Of a stretch of 64,000 nucleotides of DNA, positions 42,341-51,463 are shown piece after piece; the first letter of the stretch is position 1, and every line of letters begins with the position of its first letter. The DNA comes from Chitinophaga sp. Cy-1792 (GTDB lineage Bacteria; Bacteroidota; Bacteroidia; Chitinophagales; Chitinophagaceae): the NCBI RefSeq assembly GCF_011752935.1, contig NZ_VWWO01000002.1, positions 2,418,001 through 2,482,000 of the forward strand, given 5' to 3'. The position numbers were made by a program, and so were the translations under genes. The notes beneath the pieces were generated by a model that did not search any database, was not told where the DNA came from, and worked only from the letters and a program-made list of their open reading frames with translations.

Positions 42341-43636
42341 ATGGAAGGAAAATCGAAAGTTTTCGAGCTGGACGGCAGCGACGAGCCAATCAGAGAAATA
42401 ATGGGCAGGCCTCCCCGTTGGATTATCAGATACGGAAACACCTTTTTTTTATTTTTCTTTGTTATAATCATCGCATTATCAGCAACGATTAAATATCCCG
42501 AAACAGTGAATAGCAGCGCCGTTTTAATATCTACTAATGCCCCTAAACCAGTGGTAGTAAACATGTCTGGAAAACTGGTAAAATTATGTGTAGAAAATAA
42601 TCAAAACATAAAAAAAGGAGACATCATTGGATTTGTGGAGAGCCTTGCGAATCATGCTCAGATACTAAATCTTTCCAAAACCGTAGACTCAATATCATTT
42701 TTTCTAAGAGAAAATGATTACGAAAATGTCATCTTCCAATTATCCAATACGCATATGACATTGGGTGAGCTACAGCAGTCGTACCAGGTATTTCAGCAAG
42801 CCTGCATGGAGTTTAAAGGGTATCTTTCCGATGGGTACTATCTAAAAAAGAAAAATATACTTTACAATGAACTCGGAAATTTAATTGAAGACAGGAAGAA
42901 ATTAGGTGACCAAAAAAAATTGCAGGAAGAAGACCTCGCATTGACAAATAAAACATTTGCACTTAATGAAGAGCTAAAGAATGAAAAAGTTATATCCGAA
43001 TTGGAATACAGAAATGAGAAAAGTAAATTAATAAATAAACAACTGGTATTACCGAAGACTTTATCTTCCATTATTAATAACGACAATTCTCAAAACGACA
43101 AGAAAAAGGAAATATTGGAGTTAGAAAATAAAATCTCCCAACAGAAGACAGTTTTTCAGTCGGCAGTTAACACATTAAAAAGTCAGCTGGATGATTGGAA
43201 GAAAAAGTATTTAATCATTTCGCCGCTGGATGGAAATATAGTATTCTCAACATTTTTGCAGGAGAATCAACAGTTGAAAGCTAACGACGTAATTGGCTAT
43301 ATCAATGCGGGGAATATTCAATTCTTTGTTGAAACGCATATTCCTCAATTGAATTTTGGTAAAGTGGAGACAGGACAGAACGTTATCCTAAAGTTCCAAG
43401 CCTACCCATTTCAGGAGTATGGCTTTGTGAATGGAAAGGTCGATTATATCACTCAGATTGCAACAGATAGTGGTTACCTATCAAGAATTATTTTACCCAA
43501 TGGATTGACTACCATTTCAGGAAAAAAAATTATTTATAAAGATAGACTGGTAGCACAGGCGGAAATTGTAACAAAAGACCTGACGCTACTTGAACGATTT
43601 TACTATTCGATAGTAAGTAAAGCAAGTAGAAAGTAA
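42341..43636 (+). CDS. HlyD-type periplasmic adaptor of the peptide exporter
   Basis: 431 residues; starts 6 nt after the exporter stop. A cytoplasmic stretch of about 30 residues is followed by one membrane helix (TFFLFFFVIIIALSATI, about 35-51). Then comes a lipoyl half (KPVVVNMSGKLVKLCVENNQ, KKGDIIGFVES), a long coiled-coil hairpin rich in Lys, Glu and Asn (about 150-290), the second lipoyl half (KYLIISPLDGNIVF) and a beta-barrel (QFFVETHIPQLNFGKVETGQ). It links the ABC exporter to an outer membrane channel supplied from elsewhere. Bacteroidota versions have this N-terminal extension before the helix. End of the operon. Confidence 0.9.
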   Translation: MEGKSKVFELDGSDEPIREIMGRPPRWIIRYGNTFFLFFFVIIIALSATIKYPETVNSSAVLISTNAPKPVVVNMSGKLVKLCVENNQNIKKGDIIGFVESLANHAQILNLSKTVDSISFFLRENDYENVIFQLSNTHMTLGELQQSYQVFQQACMEFKGYLSDGYYLKKKNILYNELGNLIEDRKKLGDQKKLQEEDLALTNKTFALNEELKNEKVISELEYRNEKSKLINKQLVLPKTLSSIINNDNSQNDKKKEILELENKISQQKTVFQSAVNTLKSQLDDWKKKYLIISPLDGNIVFSTFLQENQQLKANDVIGYINAGNIQFFVETHIPQLNFGKVETGQNVILKFQAYPFQEYGFVNGKVDYITQIATDSGYLSRIILPNGLTTISGKKIIYKDRLVAQAEIVTKDLTLLERFYYSIVSKASRK

Positions 43637-43804
43637 TTTCGGAACTCAGGCTGCCCAGCCTCTTAGCAATCTCCAACACTAGCACAAACGTGTTATTCTT
43701 ATTTGATAATTACGCTTGTATATTTGTGTAACTAATACACTAATATTTATTCTGTAAAAGCAGCCATCACGCAGCACATTAGCAGGATAACACGCGTACA
43801 CCAT

Positions 43805-45808
43805 ATGAAGCAGCATATTGCAGCCACCTTTACCTGGCTATTATTTCCTTTGTTGACCCGGGCCCAGGATAGCCTGCTACAAAAAAAAGACAGTACCCAA
43901 CACTTAAAGGAAGTAGTGGTGACCTACCAGGCCGGCAAAACCACGCCAGTCACGTACCATAACGTAGATATGAAAGTGCTGGGAGAGAAAAATACCGGCC
44001 AGGAACCTTCTTTTCTGCTGTCCGAAACACCGGCCATTACCGTCTACTCCGATGCTGGCAGCCAGCAGGGATATTCGTACTACCGTTTACGTGGTATAGA
44101 TCAAACCCGTATCAACACTACATTAGATGGTATGCCACTCAACGAACCGGAAGATCAGGGCGCCTACTTTTCCAACTATCCCGATATATTGAATTCTGTC
44201 AGCCGGCTTCAGATACAGCGCGGCGTAGGCACCTCCAAAAACGGAGCAGCCAGTTATGCAGGCAGTGTATTACTATCTTCGCCCGACTTAACTGATTCAG
44301 CCCGCACGACACTGGGTGTCGGGTATGGCTCCTACAACAGCTTGCGCGCCTTTGGCGCCTGGAATAGTGGTATCAAAAACCATAAAGCCCTCTATGTACG
44401 GGCCTCGCAGGTATATACCGATGGCTATAAATACCATGCCTTCAATAATTCTCAGTCTGTTTTTATCAGCGGAGGACTGTACTACGATAAAAGCACCTGG
44501 AAGATAAACATCATGGCCGGCAACCAGCGCAACGGCATGGCATGGCTGCCTGTAGCAGATTCCCTGATACAGAAAGACCCCAGAACAAACGCCAATACCC
44601 GGGATGAAAAAGATCACTTCTCCCAGGCGTTGGTGCAGCTGCAAAACAGGTGGCAGATGGGCGCACGCTCTACCCTGACTTCCAGCGTGTACTTCACGTA
44701 CCTGAAAGGCGGCTACGATTTTGATGTCAATAATTTCAGCGAACTCCCCTCCGACGGCGACCTGTTTAACTATGGCTTCCGCTCCCATTTTACAGGGTTC
44801 TTCAGCAACTATACCCTCACCGGCAAGCACCTTACCTGGACCAGCGGCGTGCATGGAAATATTTACAACCGTCAGCATACGGGAACGGATACACATGCGG
44901 GAGAACTGTACCGGAACACTGGTTATAAAAACGAAATCAGTGCTTTTAGCAAAATGGAATATTACCTGCAACAATTTACCTTTTTTGCCGACCTGCAATA
45001 CCGTGCTTCTTCTTTCAACTACAGCGGCAGTGTACCTTTCGAGGCCATGCACTGGCGTTTCCTGAATCCGAAAGCAGGTGTAAATTTTGCATTGAACGAT
45101 CATATCAGCCTCTCTTATAGTCTGGGCCGCACAGGTCGGGAACCTACACGCAACGATATTTTCGGTGGCAACGACGATCTGCCCGCCGATAGCACCGGTA
45201 AACCCCTCCTCTACAACCACGATGCGGAATACGTTACCGATCATGAGTTGGGAATAAGAATCAATACACCACGCCTGCAATTCCAACTGAACAGCTATTA
45301 CATGAATTTCAGCAATGAAATTGTGTTAAACGGGCAACTGGGACCTAATGGCCTGCTATTGACCAACAACGTTAAACGTAGTTTCAGAACAGGCCTGGAG
45401 CTGTCTGCCAGCTATCAGCTCAGCCGGGCTTTCAGCTTCAGTAACAATTCCTCCTTTAACTACAGTCGCATCAAAGAACAAACCACTACCTTCACCCCGG
45501 TGCTTACGCCCGCACTGATCATTAACCAGGAAGTAGCCTACCGGCAACAGCACTGGTTATTTGCGGTAGCCGGCAGGTACCAGAGCCAATCCTATATCGA
45601 CTTTGCCAACACGGCTGCTATTGGCAACTATGTATTACTGAATGCCCGCATACAATATAGTCTTGACCGTTATATCGTGTCTTTCTATCTCAACAATATC
45701 TCCGGAACAAAATATTACAACAACGGTAGCGTCGACCCGGACGGCACCCGGAAATATTTTGTACAGGCTCCACGGAATGCATACCTTGCCATTAAATATA
45801 GCTTCTGA
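43805..45808 (+). CDS. TonB-dependent receptor
   Basis: 667 residues, signal peptide ending near TRAQ (residue 21). The TonB box/plug region is clear: LKEVVVTYQAGK near 35-46, RLRGIDQTRINTTLDGMPLNEPE in the plug, and QIQRGVGTSKNGAASYAGSV at its end. The beta barrel follows, ending NAYLAIKYSF with the C-terminal Phe typical of outer membrane barrels. It lacks the SusC-type N-terminal domain. The next gene, 11 nt downstream, is a NadR-like NAD-salvage enzyme, so the ligand may be nicotinamide riboside, nicotinamide mononucleotide or another NAD precursor; this is an inference from the operon alone. Confidence 0.93.
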   Translation: MKQHIAATFTWLLFPLLTRAQDSLLQKKDSTQHLKEVVVTYQAGKTTPVTYHNVDMKVLGEKNTGQEPSFLLSETPAITVYSDAGSQQGYSYYRLRGIDQTRINTTLDGMPLNEPEDQGAYFSNYPDILNSVSRLQIQRGVGTSKNGAASYAGSVLLSSPDLTDSARTTLGVGYGSYNSLRAFGAWNSGIKNHKALYVRASQVYTDGYKYHAFNNSQSVFISGGLYYDKSTWKINIMAGNQRNGMAWLPVADSLIQKDPRTNANTRDEKDHFSQALVQLQNRWQMGARSTLTSSVYFTYLKGGYDFDVNNFSELPSDGDLFNYGFRSHFTGFFSNYTLTGKHLTWTSGVHGNIYNRQHTGTDTHAGELYRNTGYKNEISAFSKMEYYLQQFTFFADLQYRASSFNYSGSVPFEAMHWRFLNPKAGVNFALNDHISLSYSLGRTGREPTRNDIFGGNDDLPADSTGKPLLYNHDAEYVTDHELGIRINTPRLQFQLNSYYMNFSNEIVLNGQLGPNGLLLTNNVKRSFRTGLELSASYQLSRAFSFSNNSSFNYSRIKEQTTTFTPVLTPALIINQEVAYRQQHWLFAVAGRYQSQSYIDFANTAAIGNYVLLNARIQYSLDRYIVSFYLNNISGTKYYNNGSVDPDGTRKYFVQAPRNAYLAIKYSF

Positions 45809-45819
45809 TATTGATTGTC

Positions 45820-46848
45820 ATGCAGGAAAAGAAAATCACCAAAGCATTTGTATTCGGAAAGTTTATGCCCTTTCACAAAGGGCATGAAGCAATGATTCGT
45901 TTTGCCTTATCGCATTGCGACTTTTTATCGGTGCTTATCTGTTGCAGCGATCAGGAAACCTTACCATGCTCAGTGAGGAAATCATGGATAGAAGCCACTT
46001 TCCGGGAGGAACCACGCATTGACATACGCACTTTTCAATACAAGGAAGATGAGTTACCCAACACCTCGGAATCATCAGCTGCGGTATCAGAGCTATGGTC
46101 AGCACGATTTAAACAACTGTTTCCCGATTATACGGTAGTAGTTACCTCAGAGCCTTACGGCGATATGGTGGCGGGTTTCATGGGTATACAACATATTCCC
46201 TTTGATCCCGGAAAAAATTCATACCCGGTATCCGCCAGTAAAATACGGGCCGACCTGTTTGAGAACTGGGAATATTTACCCGACAGCGTAAAAGCTTCCC
46301 TGGTGACCAAAGTAGTATTGCTGGGCACAGAATCTACCGGCAAAACCACTTTAACCGGTATGCTGTCCAGGCATTTCAATTGTAGTGCCGTCATGGAAGC
46401 AGGACGCGATATTGTGGCCGACTCCAATCATTTTACGGTGGCTGATCTTTACCTCATTGCACAGGAACATGCAGCACGCATTACCCGTGCAGCAACAGGC
46501 CCTTCCCCACTGATCATCATCGATACAGATATCCATATTACGGCATCTTATGGGGAATATGCCTTTGGAGAAATCCTTCAGGTCGATCCTGCCATCTATG
46601 CGGCCAATAGCGCTGACCTGTACCTCTACCTCAATAACGACGTGCCTTATGTACAAGACGGTACCCGGCTCAGTGAAACGGAAAGAGATTTGCTGGACCA
46701 ATCACACCGGCAAACGCTTCATAAATACGGGCTGCAATACGAAGAAATCACCGGCAGTTGGGATGCGCGCTTCGAACAAGCTGTACAGCTGATCACACAA
46801 CTCCTGCAGCGTAAGGTAACGGCATGGCATACACGCGTATCCATTTGA
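45820..46848 (+). CDS. nadR: NadR-like NMN adenylyltransferase/ribosylnicotinamide kinase
   Basis: 342 residues from ATG at 45820 (a TTG three codons earlier is possible). N-terminal nucleotidyltransferase domain: KAFVFGKFMPFHKGHEAMI with the HxGH motif (His19-His22) and YPVSASKIRADLFENW as the ISxxxxR-like motif. C-terminal kinase domain: Walker A LGTESTGKTT (about 168-177), followed by AGRDIVAD and IIIDTDIHITASYGEY. It converts nicotinamide riboside to NMN and NMN to NAD in the cytoplasm. The helix-turn-helix of enterobacterial NadR is absent, so it is an enzyme only. Co-transcribed with a TonB receptor; no PnuC-type inner membrane carrier is adjacent. Confidence 0.88.
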   Translation: MQEKKITKAFVFGKFMPFHKGHEAMIRFALSHCDFLSVLICCSDQETLPCSVRKSWIEATFREEPRIDIRTFQYKEDELPNTSESSAAVSELWSARFKQLFPDYTVVVTSEPYGDMVAGFMGIQHIPFDPGKNSYPVSASKIRADLFENWEYLPDSVKASLVTKVVLLGTESTGKTTLTGMLSRHFNCSAVMEAGRDIVADSNHFTVADLYLIAQEHAARITRAATGPSPLIIIDTDIHITASYGEYAFGEILQVDPAIYAANSADLYLYLNNDVPYVQDGTRLSETERDLLDQSHRQTLHKYGLQYEEITGSWDARFEQAVQLITQLLQRKVTAWHTRVSI

Positions 46849-46871
46849 TTGTTGGAGGGGATGGTTATTGG

Positions 46872-48230
46872 CTATTTTCTCCTTCGCTCTTCTGTCACTC
46901 CTGCCTTGGTCAGCTTAATAATGGTATATTTTCCATCAGCATCCTTAATAAATTCCACTGTTCTGTTATCGTCATCTGACCTGAAGAATTTATGGTCCGA
47001 CTCAGGCAGTAATTCAATATCCAGGCTATTATAATAGAGCTTCCCGTTATTTTCAAGAATTTTAATATCCCCGTAATCGCCCTTAAAATATGGGTACAGC
47101 GCTCCGTCATTTATGACGCGGTTATGGTGATAGGGAAGCTCAACGTCTTTACCAAAGCATATTGCAGCCAATCCGTATGCCAGCATATAAGCCGGAGACT
47201 GATTATTAGAAAGCACAACAACAAGGAGTCCGTCGTCAGTAAAGCGGTTGAGGGAGGTCATCGCGCCAAAAAAGCCTCCATCATGTGCAATCAATGTGTG
47301 ACCATGATTATAAAAAGGGTTGATTAGAAAACCATATCCGAATTTTTGATTATTGTAAGATGTAAACATTAGCTGCTTCATTTGCTCACTTAAAACGGTA
47401 GTACCATAAAGTGACCTATCCCATTTTAAAAGATCATCCACTGTTGAGTAAATGCCATCATGCCCAATATTGAATGCCCAGTTGATATAGGGATTTTTCT
47501 TGTACACCCGGCCTTCCCTGATATACCTGTCTGACATATAAGGGATAACATCTTCATTCGTCATAACACCTGTTTCAGACATGTGCACCTTATCAAAAAT
47601 ATTTTCTTTCAGATACGATGCATAGCTTTTACCGCTTACTTTCTCTATAATACGTGCCAGCAGGTAATACCCGATATTACTGTACGCTGTTTGCGTTCCT
47701 GGCGTAAACAAAAGCCCTTTTCGGCCTATATAGTTCAATACACTATCCTGGGTCAGGGAAACCTCGTTCAGATAGCGTTCATCAAAGTCCATAGGAAGCC
47801 CGGAAATATGGGAGAGCATCATGTGGATGGTGATTTGCTCCCCTGCCGGAAATCCGGGGAAATACCTGCTAAGTTTATCGTCCAATGATAGCAGCTTATG
47901 GTCTGCCAGCTGAAGGATACCGGCAGCAGTGAATTGTTTGCTCACGGAAGCCAGGCTGTATTTGGTATTGATGATAGTTTTTACCTTCCATTCATAGTTA
48001 GCATACCCGTATGCTGCCCGTAGGAGTATGGAATCTCTTTTGATAACCAGCACAGTACCACTAAATCCATTGATAGCTGTCTGGGCCTGCATATACCTGG
48101 ATAATTTTCCAGGGATACCCATTGTGTTTTCTGTCAGCTTCTTTTTACCGCCGGCCGATCCGTTCTGAGCAAAAATTTCAAGGGGGAGCAAAATAATTCC
48201 CAGCAAGCATATTATCTTAGAATTCCTCAT
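46872..48230 (-). CDS. Serine hydrolase, class C beta-lactamase/penicillin-binding-like family
   Basis: 452 residues; signal peptide ending near IFAQ (residue 22). Active-site motifs of the family: SxxK in YSLASVSKQFTAAGIL (Ser95, Lys98), YxN in AYSNIGYY (Tyr183, Asn185), and H-x-G in place of KTG in AHDGGFFGAM (His316). The fold is followed by a C-terminal extension of about 100 residues with strands (LYPYFKGDYGDIKILENNGKLYYN). These periplasmic enzymes include peptidases acting on D-amino acid peptides, esterases and true AmpC lactamases. The HDG variant points to the esterase/peptidase branch rather than to cephalosporin resistance. Convergent with nadR. Confidence 0.88.
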   Translation of the reverse strand: MRNSKIICLLGIILLPLEIFAQNGSAGGKKKLTENTMGIPGKLSRYMQAQTAINGFSGTVLVIKRDSILLRAAYGYANYEWKVKTIINTKYSLASVSKQFTAAGILQLADHKLLSLDDKLSRYFPGFPAGEQITIHMMLSHISGLPMDFDERYLNEVSLTQDSVLNYIGRKGLLFTPGTQTAYSNIGYYLLARIIEKVSGKSYASYLKENIFDKVHMSETGVMTNEDVIPYMSDRYIREGRVYKKNPYINWAFNIGHDGIYSTVDDLLKWDRSLYGTTVLSEQMKQLMFTSYNNQKFGYGFLINPFYNHGHTLIAHDGGFFGAMTSLNRFTDDGLLVVVLSNNQSPAYMLAYGLAAICFGKDVELPYHHNRVINDGALYPYFKGDYGDIKILENNGKLYYNSLDIELLPESDHKFFRSDDDNRTVEFIKDADGKYTIIKLTKAGVTEERRRK

Positions 48231-48669
48231 CGTTATAAATTATGTTTTGGAGTTCTTTTCTTTATTCAGAAAGTTAAATCTTTTCTATTACAAGACGTAT
48301 TAAGTATTCCTGTACTGTTAGATAAACGCTCCCCTGTTTTCGTTTAACCAGTTACGTTGTAGGCCAGTTTTAAATTTCCGTTACCTACTGTAACTATGGC
48401 AGATAAACGGCAAATATCTGTATATTGGCATTAGAATTGCCTATGTAACCTGCAATTCCGGTAACCTTAATAGTGAATAGATTTTGACAGGAACAACACC
48501 AACAAAACAATACAAAATTCCAGCCACTAGATAAGAATACGAACTAATGAACACATCGATTTAAAATAACATATTTGTCGGTAGGTTTTGTCCCCTCTCT
48601 TGGCTAATACTCAGGAGGGCTGCGTAATACAGGAAAAATTAACAGCATAACAATCATTCAATTTTCTTA
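48231..48669. other. Intergenic region between the hydrolase and the ter operon
   Basis: About 440 bp without a supported gene, AT-rich, divergent promoters expected at both ends. A TGGCAT-N5-TTGCC string at 48426-48441 has sigma-54 spacing but is also nearly palindromic and about 230 bp from the next gene. No copy of the repeated element found upstream of the minus-strand ter operon was seen here. Confidence 0.5.
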
Positions 48670-49362
48670 ATGAATAAATTCAGACATTATTCCTTTGACC
48701 TCTGGCTAACGCTTATAAAATCCAATCCCCTGTTTAAAAGTGAGCGCGTGCAGTATATCCATCGGCACTTCAACAGCCATCAGCTGACAGTAGCTGAAGT
48801 AGCTGCTATTTTCAGAAGAGTGGATGTAATGTCGAATGCCATCAACGAGCGTACAGGAAAAAATCTGGATACCGACGAATTGTACCTGATGGTCATCAGC
48901 GAAGTAAACGGGGAACGTTTATCCTTAAGGGATATAGATCTGGAGCAGCTATACACTGATATGGAGGAATTATTTCTGCACCACCTTCCCCTGCTGTATT
49001 GCGGTAAAACAGCCGTTACCCTGGAAAGGCTCAGATCACAACCGGATACAACTGTTGGCCTGCTCAGTAATACCGCCTTCATAAAGGGCGCTACCCTCAG
49101 GAAAGCACTCGAACAGCTGGAAATCCTTCACCTGCTGGACATTCAGCTATTCTCAGATGAAGCTGGCATTTCCAAACCTAATGCAAAGTTTTTTGAGCAG
49201 ATGGTAGCAGCGGTAACAACACACAGGCAGGAACCTGTAGCGCCGGAGCATATAGTTCATATAGGAGATAACCCGATTGCGGATATCCGTGGGGCGGAGG
49301 CTTACGGTATTCCGGCGATGCTGATCAATTCAAATAAAGTGTGTATATCAACTGTAATTTAA
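48670..49362 (+). CDS. HAD-superfamily hydrolase of the Ter cluster
   Basis: 230 residues. HAD motif I is FDLWLTLIKS with nucleophile Asp10; the residue two positions later, usually Asp, is Trp. Motif II-like Ser/Thr is in VGLLSNTAF, motif III Lys in ISKPNAKFF, and motif IV is HIGDNPIADIRGAEAYGI. The cap region spans about 20-95. Loss of the second Asp changes the acid/base step, so the substrate or reaction may differ from ordinary phosphatases. HAD proteins next to a phosphoribosyltransferase are a known part of Ter gene neighbourhoods. First gene of the plus-strand ter operon, 3 nt before the next. Confidence 0.88.
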   Translation: MNKFRHYSFDLWLTLIKSNPLFKSERVQYIHRHFNSHQLTVAEVAAIFRRVDVMSNAINERTGKNLDTDELYLMVISEVNGERLSLRDIDLEQLYTDMEELFLHHLPLLYCGKTAVTLERLRSQPDTTVGLLSNTAFIKGATLRKALEQLEILHLLDIQLFSDEAGISKPNAKFFEQMVAAVTTHRQEPVAPEHIVHIGDNPIADIRGAEAYGIPAMLINSNKVCISTVI

Positions 49363-49365
49363 CCT

Positions 49366-50211
49366 ATGACAAGAATTACCTATTCCCTGCATTCAATTAC
49401 GAATCCTGAGAATTTCGGGTTTTGCCCGGATGATTACAGCCGATTTAAATATGGAGATGACGAAGTAGCTGAAAAATTCGGCACCGCACTGGCTGCCGGT
49501 TTTATAAATGCGCACCTGAAAGGGAAACAGCCAGGGCAGCTGGTGATAGTACCCAGTCCCTATGCTTTTATTCCCACCGCTACCTTTGCGATGAAAAACT
49601 ATTTCGTGTATCATCTCAATCGCTGGCTGGCTGCGCATAACCACCCTGTAGTCCAGGAAACTAAAGTACACCGTACCGTTACCTATAAGGAAGATTATGG
49701 AGAACTGGATGCCGCACAGCGTATGCAGCTTATCGGCAATGATTCCTTTCATATCGACAGCACTTTCCTGGAAGGGAAAACAGTCATTTTCCTGGATGAT
49801 ATCAGGATTACCGGCGGTCATGAAAAAATGATCCTGAAAATGGTAGCAGAATATGGTCTGAAAAATGACATTTATATGCTATATTATGCCGAGCTAAAGA
49901 ATAATGCCATTCATCCAAATATTGAGAACTTTCTGAATTACCATGCCGTCAAATCTATTTTTGATCTGACTGCCATTATTCAGCGCGACAGATTCTTTAT
50001 TAATACCAGGATTGTCAAGTATATACTGAACTACGACTATGAAGCATTTTGCATTTTTATTCAAAATCAGAAACCGGAGTTCATCCAGCTCTTACTGAAT
50101 ATGGCCATCGGTAACGGGTATCATACGATTGAGGCCTATCATAAAAATTTTACTTTTGTCAATAACTATTTATTTAACATAACACTTAAAAGCATAGAAA
50201 ATGGCAATTAA
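49366..50211 (+). CDS. Phosphoribosyltransferase-fold protein of the Ter cluster
   Basis: 281 residues, no signal. The PRPP-binding motif is KTVIFLDDIRITGGHE (acidic pair Asp144-Asp145, then I-x-I-T-G-G), as in type I phosphoribosyltransferases. An N-terminal region with QLVIVPSPYAFIPTATFAM supplies the first strand-loop of the fold, and about 80 residues after the domain are helical. In Ter neighbourhoods such proteins have been proposed to take part in making a nucleoside-like compound together with HAD and ATP-grasp proteins; no ATP-grasp gene is present here. Its stop overlaps the next start by 11 nt. Confidence 0.85.
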   Translation: MTRITYSLHSITNPENFGFCPDDYSRFKYGDDEVAEKFGTALAAGFINAHLKGKQPGQLVIVPSPYAFIPTATFAMKNYFVYHLNRWLAAHNHPVVQETKVHRTVTYKEDYGELDAAQRMQLIGNDSFHIDSTFLEGKTVIFLDDIRITGGHEKMILKMVAEYGLKNDIYMLYYAELKNNAIHPNIENFLNYHAVKSIFDLTAIIQRDRFFINTRIVKYILNYDYEAFCIFIQNQKPEFIQLLLNMAIGNGYHTIEAYHKNFTFVNNYLFNITLKSIENGN

Positions 50212-50755
50212 TCTGCAAAAAGGACAACGCCAATCAATCAATGCACCTAAATTCATCATCGGATTAGGCTGGGATGCTAACTCCTCCACTACCGGAACCA
50301 GCTTCGACCTGGACGCTTCTGTATTCATTATGAATGACAGTAAAAAACTGATCTCCGATGGGCATTTTGTATTTTACAACAACCTCCTCTCTCCCGACGG
50401 CAGCGTGGAACATACCGGTGATAACCTTACCGGAGAAGGTAGCGGAGATGATGAACAAATTAAAATCGACCTGTCTAAAACAGATGCCAGGGTAAGTGAG
50501 TTTTCTATAGTAGTAACCATTCATGAGGCCGAAGCCAGAAGACAAAACTTTGGACAGGTAAGAAACAGTTATGTTCGTATAATCGACGCCGTTACAAATG
50601 AAGTAATTCTGAAATATGAACTCGAAGAAGACTTCTCTATTGAAACCGCGGTGGAATTTGGCAGAGTATACAAACGTAACGACGAATGGAAATTTGAAGC
50701 AGTAGGCGTAGGCATGAAAGGTGGACTGCAGGACTATCTCAACAAATACAACTAA
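50201..50755 (+). CDS. terD: TerD family stress protein
   Basis: 184 residues. MAINLQKGQRQSINAPKF start, a WDANSSTTGTSFDLDASVF segment, the metal-binding acidic loop GDNLTGEGSGDDEQIKIDL, and the FGQVRNSYVRIID and KYELEEDFSIETAVEFGRVY segments are all standard TerD. TerD-domain proteins bind calcium through these Asp-rich loops and associate with the inner face of the membrane with TerC, in tellurite, phage and stress responses. Overlaps the upstream gene by 11 nt. A close paralog begins the minus-strand operon at 61170. Confidence 0.95.
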   Translation: MAINLQKGQRQSINAPKFIIGLGWDANSSTTGTSFDLDASVFIMNDSKKLISDGHFVFYNNLLSPDGSVEHTGDNLTGEGSGDDEQIKIDLSKTDARVSEFSIVVTIHEAEARRQNFGQVRNSYVRIIDAVTNEVILKYELEEDFSIETAVEFGRVYKRNDEWKFEAVGVGMKGGLQDYLNKYN

Positions 50756-50790
50756 TTCGCAACTATATCATCCTAAAAAATCAACAAAAA

Positions 50791-51405
50791 ATGGCAATCA
50801 ATCTTCAAAAAGGCCAGCGAATTAACCTGGAAAAAAGTAATGGTACCAAGCTTCAAAATATCTGTGTAGGCGTTAACTGGGGTGCTATCGAAAAGAAAAC
50901 CATGTTTGGCCTGTCCAAATCTAAAGAAGCGGTAGACCTGGATGGCAGCTGCGCCCTTTTCGATGAAAATAAAAAATTACTGGAAGTTGTTTATTTCGGT
51001 AATCTCCACTCAAAAGACTTTGCCATCAAACATAGTGGTGACGATCTGACAGGAGACATGAACGGAAATGACGGATTAGACAACGAAGTAATCACGGTGG
51101 ACTTCTCCAGACTCAATACCAACACCAACTATGTGGCATTTGTGCTGAATAGCTTCAGAGGCCATGATTTCGGTACCATTCCCTTTGCTTCCATCCGCAT
51201 ATACGAAGGTACTCCCAGCCGCGTAACCGAAGTATTCGCCAAATATGATATCAGCGGCAGCAATAGTTTCGCAGGCCATGTATCCATGATCATGGGCGTA
51301 TTCTATAAAAAGAACGGCGAATGGAAATTCAATGCCATCGGTGAACCTACCAAAGATAAAAAACTCCAGGAAACTGTAGAGACAGTCGCTCAGTTCCACC
51401 TGTAG
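50791..51405 (+). CDS. TerD family protein, TerZ-like
   Basis: 204 residues. Same N-terminal start as TerD (MAINLQKGQRINLEKSNG) and a DLDGSCALFDENKK loop, but with an insert (EKKTMFGLSKSKEAV) and a diverged second acidic loop, GDDLTGDMNGNDGLDNEVI. The C-terminal half (NSFRGHDFGTIPFASIRIYEG; SMIMGVFYKKNGEWKFNAIG) is TerZ/TerX-like. It probably binds Ca2+ and works with the adjacent TerD. Starts 35 nt after the TerD stop. Confidence 0.92.
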   Translation: MAINLQKGQRINLEKSNGTKLQNICVGVNWGAIEKKTMFGLSKSKEAVDLDGSCALFDENKKLLEVVYFGNLHSKDFAIKHSGDDLTGDMNGNDGLDNEVITVDFSRLNTNTNYVAFVLNSFRGHDFGTIPFASIRIYEGTPSRVTEVFAKYDISGSNSFAGHVSMIMGVFYKKNGEWKFNAIGEPTKDKKLQETVETVAQFHL

Positions 51406-51463
51406 TAATTGAACATATACCCTTCTAACCACGTCATCATTAATCTATTTAATCACGTGCCTA

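Noticed and set aside
44297..45286. Minus-strand frame of about 329 codons inside the TonB receptor gene
   Set aside because: The plus-strand product is a clear TonB receptor over the whole stretch; the antisense product has no recognisable features.
48426..48441. TGGCAT-N5-TTGCC, a possible sigma-54 promoter
   Set aside because: It matches the spacing, but it is also nearly palindromic, lies about 230 bp from the next start, and no sigma-54 activator gene is nearby.
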